From Coix lacryma-jobi var. lacryma-jobi (lineage: Eukaryota; Streptophyta; Magnoliopsida; Poales; Poaceae): a DNA stretch of 64,000 nt. The notes beneath the pieces are model-generated. The model saw only the letters and a program-made list of their open reading frames with translations, was not told the origin of the DNA and did not search any database. This document shows, in pieces, positions 56,214 through 64,000 of this stretch (positions within the stretch are counted from its first letter, which is position 1; each line of letters starts with the position of its first letter). The translations under genes were made by a program, and so were the position numbers. The stretch is taken from positions 15,960,080 through 16,024,079 of the forward strand of contig CM019831.1 of the NCBI GenBank assembly GCA_009763385.1, in the 5' to 3' direction.

Positions 56214-56279
56214 AGAGTGCGGAGTACGAGGACGCTCCAGACCATCCTTCCGACCCAGTTGATTCGACCCAGTCCGAAG
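56214..56279 (+). other. Candidate LTR exon B, 3' LTR copy
   Basis: Identical in sequence and splice-like borders to 47678-47743. Confidence 0.5.
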
Positions 56280-57059
56280 GCAAGTGTTCTTGAACATTTT
56301 GCACCTACACTTTATTTTACTTTTGGTACTAGAGTAGATTAGATCCAGTAGATGCATGCAAATGTCAAATTTGAATCCTACACTATGGTTTACTAGATCT
56401 TGCTCTATTATCCTTGTCGCTTGTTTGGGATGTTTTGGGTAGGTGTCTTGCTTAGCCCTGCAGTCATGGTTGGGATGAGAGTTAAATGTTTATAATCTTG
56501 ATTAATGAACTATGGAACGAATGTGAACATGGTAACTTTTGTAGAAACATGGTTTAGGTAAATCCGGCAGGATGGAACCGTATTGGTGGTTTTGTGCCGT
56601 GGGACTCGGCAGCTGCTTTTGGTTTTTGGTTCGGGGCTCGTGCTAGACATATCCTGCCTGGATCCCTAGGACCCGGTTCTCAGAGCATGTAACCCGGCTT
56701 GACAGCGCAACCATGAGATCTGGACGGGCTGGACCTGGCTAATTAATTAGTATCCTCTAAGTTATGCTACACGGGGTTTGTTTAGTGGCTCAAGAGGGGT
56801 CCCTTGGGGTCTTTGACTTATGGACAGGGGAGAAACCTTAGAGTACGTGTAACACAGACTTGGAGGGACTTTGTAAAGGCCTTGCAGTGCAACCTGCTAT
56901 GCACCTTGGCAGTGTTTAGCGTGACGGGACCTGCACGACTCATGGGTAACGATGTGCAACCTCTGCAGTGTAAAACTGATATATCAGCCGTGCTCACGGT
57001 CACGAGCGGGCTTGGACTTCTTTGAGATTAGTTGGTTACTGGTTACTGTTTCGGGTCAT

Positions 57060-57201
57060 CTGATGGACTTCAGGTGCGGTTGCCTGATGGACTTCAGGTG
57101 TGGGTACTTGGTGCGACTCCAAGTGCGGTTGCTTGGTGTGACTCCAAGTGTTGGTTACTCGGTGTGACTCCGAGTGTGGTCTTGCTCGGTGCGACTCCGA
57201 G
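57060..57201 (+). repeat. Hairpin array, six units, 3' LTR copy
   Basis: Same six units as 48523-48664. Confidence 0.85.
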
Positions 57202-57409
57202 TGTTGTTACTTTACTACAGAGTCTGTCTATAACCTAGTAAATAGGTGCATAGGATTAATAGGATTAATAGGGTGTGTCGCTTTAGGTGCTTGAGTCAAA
57301 CAAGTCAGCCTACCTTTGTTATTAGCCTCATAAGCACATATTTTCTACACTTGCGGAGTACATTTCGATGTACTCACCCTCCTCTTTGTCCCCCTGCTTC
57401 CCCACCCAG

Positions 57410-57501
57410 ACGCTGGCGATTACGGAGACGCTGGTGGCTACGTTCACGAGGAGCCGGAGTATCCAGAGGACGGTGGCTTCGACCCTGACGACCTGTACTA
57501 G
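57410..57501 (+). other. Candidate LTR exon C, 3' LTR copy
   Basis: Identical coding segment to 48872-48963. The upstream flank differs by one C in a homopolymer. That breaks the unspliced frame from 57246 but not the spliced one. Confidence 0.5.
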
Positions 57502-57761
57502 GATGGCGCTACCCCCGGTCGACCTTCCTGTGGAGATGGAGTCCAGACTTCCGCGACTACTTCAGAGTCTTCATTAGAGTTAGATGTCGAGAGAGTCTGT
57601 ACTTTTTCTTTCAGACCCGAGGGTCATTTATGTAATAATATTCGATATATTATAAAAAAGCATTGTTTTGATATTTACTATGACGTGGATATATGTATGA
57701 AAATTGATCCTGGCATACATATATTGTGCTCCAATTTTGTTCTTAAAATTGGGGTGTCACA

Positions 57762-57766
57762 TTACC
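57762..57766. repeat. Tekay-type element target duplication, right
   Basis: TTACC, identical to 45665-45669. Confidence 0.95.
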
Positions 57767-58506
57767 ACCTCTAGTTTAGATGTAGAACCTAGTCTTATAT
57801 TAGAACAGAAGAGAAGAGAGAGAGAGAGAGGAGAGAGGAGAGAGGAGAGAGAAGAGAGAGAAGAGGAAGAGATCAAGGAGGAGCTCCGGTCCTGTCAGAT
57901 CAACTTCTTTCTTTCTCTGTACCTGCGGATTCAAGTTCATCATCAACTTGCTTCAGCGATTGTTTCGGTAATCGACGTCTATATTTAAGTTTGAGCCATT
58001 GTTTATTATTTAGGTTTATGACTCTCTTTTTTGAGTACTTTAACTCTAAGTCGTTCTAGAGTTAGAGTAGTTGGATAGTGTAAGTGTGGTGCTTAGACTT
58101 GATAGCTCATAAATGTCTCCTATAACGCCGGTAGTAGTGGTTGTTCGCAAGGGTGACTCTTATAGCCTTGTTGATTCTTCTATAGTCCACTTACCCTGTG
58201 TAGGCTCGGTAGGATTATACATTTGCATAAAAGACTCATACTCTATTTGTGACCTTTTATGGCAACTTCCCCACTAAGAATAATATAAACATATCACTCT
58301 TGAATTGGAATTAGACAACCTTAGTGACCCCCTCTATACTTCTAGATTCTCCGTCCTTGTTAGCTACTCAGGGGTTAGACTTAAAGACTTAACACTATCC
58401 GTTCCTTTGGGTTCGATATTAAAACTGGGTTACTCCGGTGAAGTGCTACATCGGTAGATCTTATCTGTGCGCTTGCGGATAAAGTAGAGTGTAATTTATA
58501 CCAACA
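57767..58506 (+). mobile_element. Gypsy 5' LTR, second part
   Basis: It continues the LTR begun at 45118 and ends TATACCAACA, whose CAACA is the inverse of the TGTTG start. It includes a GA-rich microsatellite at 57808-57872. Confidence 0.85.
57808..57872 (+). repeat. GA-rich microsatellite
   Basis: Runs of GAGA and GAGGAGA with few interruptions. Confidence 0.85.
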
Positions 58507-58514
58507 AGCATTTC

Positions 58515-58532
58515 TGGCGCCGTTGCCGGGGA
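58515..58532 (+). other. Primer binding site of the non-autonomous gypsy element
   Basis: TGGCGCCGTTGCCGGGGA, eight bases after the LTR end. The motif is common in Athila/Tat-type grass elements. Confidence 0.85.
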
Positions 58533-61452
58533 ACGGTAGATCAACTTAAGTCTTAGTTTAACCTTTTAATCATACTTTTATCTTTTCCTTTTTTGTCCCA
58601 GTCTTTTCATTATTTTTGTTTTCATTCTTATGAATGTTGTTTTTAATTCCACTCTTATCTATCACTACCCCATGAGTTCAAGCTATAACCAGTAGAATCC
58701 TTACACTCCATCATAATACCTGGTTATTAGCTATGCCTACATTTCTGCCTGCACTGTCCTTGTAATGAGCATAGAAATATAATTATAAAATATTCCTTCG
58801 GGTATTTTTGTCACTAACCTTCCAGGTCTGGAGCAGAAAAGAACGAAGGAACAACAAAACACAAGGTATGTCCACCAATCATCATGCAACATTGAATTAC
58901 ATTCATCCATCTTGATTTGCGCAAAATCCAAGTTTGGGGAGTAGACTTTCTAAGAATATCTCTTGCCATGTTGCTATGTTGGTTGTCCCTACCTTTAGGA
59001 TATGCTTATCATGCTCTTCATCATCACCATCTGACTAAATCTCTATAATACTTGCATGCTACCCTCATTCGCTATATTATATGTTTAGGTTTGGAGTACT
59101 TTCACATCTCTTAAATTAAGCATGGTGCCTAGTTTAGGAATGGTGATCTTGCTTTCAAAGGCTTTTAATTTAAGCAATTAAGTTAAAATGCCTTTCTAGA
59201 TCAAATTAGACGTGGTGTCTAGGTTAATTTTTGAGCCGATAGTATGCTATAGTGGATGCTGGACATTTTGTTGGACTAACCCTGCAGGGAAACTTTCAAT
59301 ATCAATTTGGGAAAGTCCAGAGATGAACTCACACTGGAGATGAAGAAACACATGAACTTCAACTCTTGCACAATGAAGACTCAACTCATTCATCATATAT
59401 GAAAGAACTGTGAGTATCAAAGTTTATTTGTTTTGTCTTCTATTGCAAGTTATCTTTTGCCTTGAATCATGTTAATGTGCAGCCAACACATACTAGTCTA
59501 TGCTAAAATAATCCTAAAAACATCTCCTTATTAGCATAGATGCAAAATACATATGTTGTGGACAACAACCCATGCTTTAAATTCTTGCAATCCTTCGGGT
59601 ATATATCCACTAACGTTATGCAGGAGAGAGATTTTGTTCATCCTTGGTTTGGTGTGAACATTGAAGATCCAAAATCCAAACCATAGACACACAAACCTAC
59701 TCTCAGATCACAAATGGTGCTAGCCTAGCTTTGAGTCTTGCTTGGGCGCTAATGACAAACAGGATGCAACTCACCTCGTATGAGACAACCTATGCCTGCA
59801 ATCATCATTGTTCAAGACATCAAGACAAGAAGTGGGAAGTTATCCTCTTTTCTAATCAAGAGCTAGCTTGGGAGACAAGATGGTACCACTACAACAATAG
59901 CAAGATCTACAAGTCAAACACATGAACATGTTGTTGGGGGTCCATCTACATCATAAGCCAGCATGGGAGAGACAATTCTGTTGTTTAGATGTGTTTCACA
60001 ATCAAAGGGAGGAAGGAGAAACCCAACTTCAAACATATTAATCTCCTACCCACCACTTTGATCAATACAAACCACTAGATGTTGTCCCAGTCGAGAAGAA
60101 GAATATTATCCACCACTCATTCTTGTAAGATCGTTCTTGAACACCATCAATGTTATCATCTTTGCCAGACCTAGAGAAGTCAACTCTTGGATCTTTTGCT
60201 GATTCTTCAACAACTACATCATTTATGAGCAGCCAAAGAGAACCAAGAGAAGATGTCGAAGGAAGAACCAACTGCCAAGAATTGAGGAGGGCATTATGAA
60301 GGATGAAGCCACTACACCACAAGAGTTAGAAGATGGAGAGATAGTACCTGAGCCAACAAATCAAGAAGAACAACCGATAAGATCTCCATCATCTAGACAC
60401 TGTTGAGAGGACAAATCTCAGTTGTGACATTACAAGACAAAGACTCTCATGGAGGCACTCGAGTAGCAGCTCTAAATTCAAGTCTCTTGCCAACCCAATT
60501 ATTAAAGGAAAACAAGAAAGGGTGACAAGAGAAGAATGTGGAACTGTCCCTACATCCTCATTATACAGAATTAATACAAGAAAGAGAGGATCCCAGGCGA
60601 CATACTCGAGGAACAATGTCGACACAAGAGAAGGAAGGTCGATACCTCTAAAGATGATTCCACTGTGATCTTCCTCCTCTGAATCACACTATGAGACGAG
60701 CAAGAAGAAAGACAAGTCCGCTAGACAAGAGAAGTTTCCACAAGGTGGTTCGACACATCACTCTTCAATGACAAAGTAATATTTCATGGTAAGTAACCAT
60801 CACTTTAAAAGCTCTTCTTGATTCTAGTATGAACATAAATAAAGAACTAAACATGTTTAAGTTGCACCTCACTTGATCCACCTAATCAACTCAACATATT
60901 TAGCCTTTTTGATCTTTGTTCCTAGCTTATACTCTCTTGAATCTCACTGTCTTAACTAAATGAGCTAAAATGTTGTGGCATCTAACCTTTGAAAGATGAT
61001 ATATCTCAATTAAAAGATCGACACTTTATGCATAGATTATCCTTCTTTGGGTTAAGTAATTTGATCTGTTAAATATTTTAGATGCTACTTTCATCCTCTG
61101 ATCCTATCACTCATGTTAAGATTGAATAGGACACATAAACAACAAGTTTGTCTTGTGCAATGTGCCTAAGGTTAGAGGTGAATAAACAAAACTTTTGGTT
61201 CTGTTGGTATTTTTCCACCAACAGAGCTCATGCACTTGATCTCTACCTTGTCTTTATAAGCAGGATACACTCTTGAGCAAAACATGGAGAAGTTTATCAC
61301 TCCCAAATTCTACAGAGTGAAGGTCCTAGATCTACAAGAACATGCACACTGAGCAAGATGCTGCCAGCTTTCATAATTAACGCTTCACTTCAAACTGCTG
61401 GACGAACGAAGAACATGAGTGACACCATACCAAGAGGCATAAACAAGAAGGA

Positions 61453-61857
61453 ATGATGGAAGACGTCGTAGTCAGAATTAGAGGTCATGAAGTCCCCACA
61501 GAATTCTTGATCCTCGACATGGGAGAAGACGATGATGTCCACCTCATCCTAGGAAGATCATTCCTCTACACTACAAGTACAATCATCTACAAGAGGAAAT
61601 CCATTTTCACTTTCCTGGAGAAAGGGCACGATGCAACTTCATCAACTACATGCCCAAAGAAGCACCCAAGAAGAATAGAAGTGAAAGACACCACTCTCAA
61701 GCCAAAGAGACAAACTATCAGAATAGAGAGGCCAATCATGAAGAAGAAGCTATCGACACTGTCCCAGAAAAGAAAGAAACAAAAGAAACCTCAAGACTGT
61801 GAGCCACAGGAAGTGAAGACTCAGACCAAGAAGTACGGAAGAAATGTCTGCACCTAA
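61453..61857 (+). pseudogene. Gypsy protease remnant
   Basis: The frame contains VPTEFLILDMGEDDDVHLIL followed by GRSFLYTT. This matches the second half of a retropepsin (the LILGRPFL block) of Athila/Tat-type elements. A lysine-rich tail follows. The catalytic DSG part is not recognisable upstream. Only about 60 residues are family-like; the frame runs to a TAA at 61855-61857. Confidence 0.65.
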
Positions 61858-62616
61858 GAGGTACAATCGATAACAACTTTCTAAACGTCTAACTACCTTG
61901 GGAGTCTGAACCAAGAGAATGTCCGGTTCGTCGGACCTAATATCCGAACCTTCGCCAAAAGGTAAAAATCGGTAGTTATCCCCATATTTACTTTGCTGCA
62001 TATTTCTCATATTTAATCCATAATCATTTCTTGTATCATCATATTTAATTCACAAACATTTTAATTTCTGCATTGCATTAGAAAAGAAAATAAAATATTG
62101 CAAATGTTACACTATATCATAAACCATACCCCATGTGATAATTCTATGGTGTGTAAAAACTCGCAAGGATATTCACCGTGGTGGCATAAAAATAATAAAA
62201 ATAAATATGCATGCATTCATCCTGTTGCATTTTCTCTTGCATTATAAAAGTATAAAAATATAAAAATATTAAGAAAGAGATCTTACTAAAATTCTGGACA
62301 ACTAAGGCTTGAGTGGCCAATCACTAATGCTTAATCTGTTCCACAAACTTTGTTGTCTATTTGAGTTTCACAGGATTTAAAAGGCCAAGAAAAGCTGACG
62401 AGCAAGTGAATGCTCCATCCACTGTTGAAGCACTATTTCAAACATCAACATCAATCAAAGCTCTAATAGAGGAAGGACATATCCACTACCAGTCTGCTAC
62501 ATTGCAAAATCGAACGACTACGTCTACATTCAGCTTGGGGGAAGGCACCCCCATGTATCCACGTAAGTATCTTTATCCTCTTAAGTTTTTCATTCTATAA
62601 ATAAATTCAAAACACC

Positions 62617-62741
62617 AAAAATATGTGAGCACATGAAGGCTCACCCCTAAAAAGAAAAGAACAAAAATATATGGGCACATGAAGGCTCACCATTAACTAA
62701 AAAAGAGACAAAAAAATATATGGGCACATGAAGGCTCAACG
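62617..62741 (+). repeat. Threefold repeat around GCACATGAAGGCTCA
   Basis: The unit AAAATATxTGxGCACATGAAGGCTCA occurs three times, about 45 bp apart. The related fragment at the window start has only one copy (about 516-543). Confidence 0.8.
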
Positions 62742-63351
62742 TTATTAAGGGAACTAGCTTGGGGGAGATGCGCCCCCGTTATCTTCGCGATGCAGGTATG
62801 TCTTTATTATTATTACTACTACTATTATTATTAGCTTTTATTTTATATCTTAAAGTGTGTTAGATTAAATAAATAAAATAGTGTGTCTAGTTTGTTTTAA
62901 GGAGTTGATGACTAAACCCTCTCTCTCTAATCTTTTGCATGGAAATGATGAATAGTTGCTCTGTCTAATTTCTTTCAAGTACCTAGCCTTCAAAGCATGA
63001 GTTCTCCTAATTAATAATGATGTCTTAAAATAAAATTAAATACATGTTGGCAAATACTTAATCTAAGGTCTAGGTAATTGGGATATGACATGTGATGATC
63101 TGAGCTGCTATTATCTTGTTCTAAACAACACTAAAGTTCCAGAGATTTCTAAATATGAATTGCATTGAGTTAAATTAAGCTTTGTTGACCTTATGAGTAG
63201 TTTATCATACCATTGAATTGAGATCACTTATACATTTCATCCATCTTTCGTATAAATGCTCATAATTATCTGTTGCTACCCTCTCAGAAGTTTGTTGGAA
63301 GCATGTGGCTATTAAAAAAGAAGGGGGAGAAAAGAAAAAAAAGAGAAAGAT

Positions 63352-63440
63352 CCGAGGAAATAAAAAGGGACAAGTGTCCGAAACCTCAAAAAGATAGATC
63401 CCGAGGAAATAAAAAGGGACAAGTGTCAGAAACCTCGAAA
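63352..63440 (+). repeat. Direct repeat with GGACAAGTGTCC-like palindrome
   Basis: A unit beginning GAGGAAATAAAAAGGGACAA and ending GAAACCTC occurs at about 63354 and 63401. The first copy holds a perfect GGACAAGTGTCC-type dyad; the second has one change. Confidence 0.7.
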
Positions 63441-63914
63441 AAAAGAAGAAGAAAATGTCAGAAAAATGGGCACGTGCCCAACAGTAGAATTAGCCTGATA
63501 GCCATATGTCTCTGATAGACAGAAGAGAGTCAATATATTCAAAAGAGCATTCGACTCTATTTTTCCATACACATGCACTTCTTGATTCAATGGTTGGTTG
63601 ACATTCTCTTTGGATCCATTGTTTAATTTGACAACATATGTATTAATGCTTTTGAAAATTAATTAAAACTTCGGATAAAAGGTGAAGTGAAAGAACTAGA
63701 GACATAGTGCTTGATTTGATCGTTCAATCTCTCAATTATTCAAGATCTAAGGTAAGAATAATAAGCCCCATGAAGAATAACATGATATGTTTCGGAGAAT
63801 TTTTGTTTAACAGCAGGTGTACTTGTTGGAAGTGAAGATATTGTAGCAACTCCTGATCCATTGTTAAGTTTTGTTTTTTGCTAAGGGACTAGCAAAGGGT
63901 AAGCTTGGGGGAAT

Positions 63915-64000
63915 TGTTGACACTAGTTAACTATCAAAATTAAAGGATAAATAAATATGAAAAGGGCATGAATTCAATCACCAACAAAGGTTTAGGGTTT
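63915..64000 (+). mobile_element. Start of the gypsy 3' LTR (cut by the window end)
   Basis: It begins TGTTGACACTAGTTAAC and matches 45118-45203 with two visible substitutions, confirming the element boundaries. Confidence 0.9.

Larger units (their letters stand above)
54206..57761 (+). mobile_element. 3' LTR (3556 bp) of the Tekay-type chromovirus
   Basis: It starts TGTAACACCC right after a purine-rich AAGGGGGTAGG and ends GGGGTGTCACA, followed by the TTACC target copy. It carries the same features as the 5' LTR: hairpin arrays at about 55519-55705 and 57060-57201, and exon-like segments at 56214-56279 and 57410-57501. Confidence 0.95.
58507..63914 (+). mobile_element. Internal region of a probably non-autonomous gypsy element
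   Basis: The primer binding site TGGCGCCGTTGCCGGGGA starts at 58515 (probably tRNA-Asp type, inferred). The 5.4-kb interior contains no reverse transcriptase, RNase H or integrase that I can recognise. The one conserved piece is a protease remnant at 61453-61650. A polypurine tract (AAGCTTGGGGGAA) lies just before the 3' LTR at 63915. The long non-coding interior resembles large retrotransposon derivatives that depend on helper elements. The fragment at 1-893 is a second copy of its 3' part. Confidence 0.75.

Overview
The window is nuclear DNA of a grass (Poaceae), most likely an Andropogoneae species such as sorghum, sugarcane or Miscanthus. This is inferred from grass-type Ty3/gypsy and Ty1/copia retrotransposons, CACTA elements with TTTAGTCCCGGTT-like subterminal repeats, CTCCCTCCGT Stowaway MITEs, GGCCTTGTTTAG-type MITEs and a CC-NB-ARC (NLR) gene relic. 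Almost everything is transposable element. The only recognisable host gene is a broken NLR at 24.9-27.0 kb. I see no tRNA or rRNA gene and no CRISPR array.

Layout. 1-0.9 kb: tail of a gypsy element whose relative also fills 58.5-64 kb. 1.1-5.3 kb (minus): gypsy gag-pol with a short LTR, broken only by nonsense codons. 5.7-12.5 kb: minus-strand LINE (ORF1 and ORF2) with rearranged ends, MITEs and an opposite-strand poly(A) tail. 13.5-18.2 kb: plus-strand LINE tail split by a complete hAT transposon (13937-17206, perfect 8-bp target duplication). 18.6-21.3 kb: gypsy integrase plus 3' LTR. 21.0-27.0 kb: a duplicated block of LTR end, MITE and NLR fragment, with a minus-strand gypsy 5' half between the copies. 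The insertion creates an open gag-NB-ARC chimera. 27.3-35.9 kb: remains of two CACTA transposons, one interrupted by a 3.6-kb solo LTR with its target duplication. 36-38.9 kb: MITEs and an LTR-like piece. 38947-44118: complete copia element with identical 158-bp LTRs. 44.7-64 kb: a gypsy protease fragment was hit by a gypsy element whose internal region keeps little coding sequence (45118 to beyond the window). That element's 5' LTR was in turn hit by a complete Tekay/Del-type chromovirus (45670-57761; LTRs about 3.55 kb).

The most unusual signals lie in the 3.5-kb LTRs of the Tekay-type family. Three LTR copies keep two short acidic reading segments joined by a well-formed GC-AG intron. Two copies keep the full frame, and they differ by an 18-bp in-frame indel and by many silent changes. 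The same LTRs carry an array of small hairpins whose stem sequences change in both arms together. Other points are a 100-bp intron-like insertion in that element's gag, indel-dominated divergence between its two LTRs, and a frameshifting tandem duplication lying on the P-loop of the NLR. All boundaries and domains were read by eye; family names come from motif recognition, not from searches.
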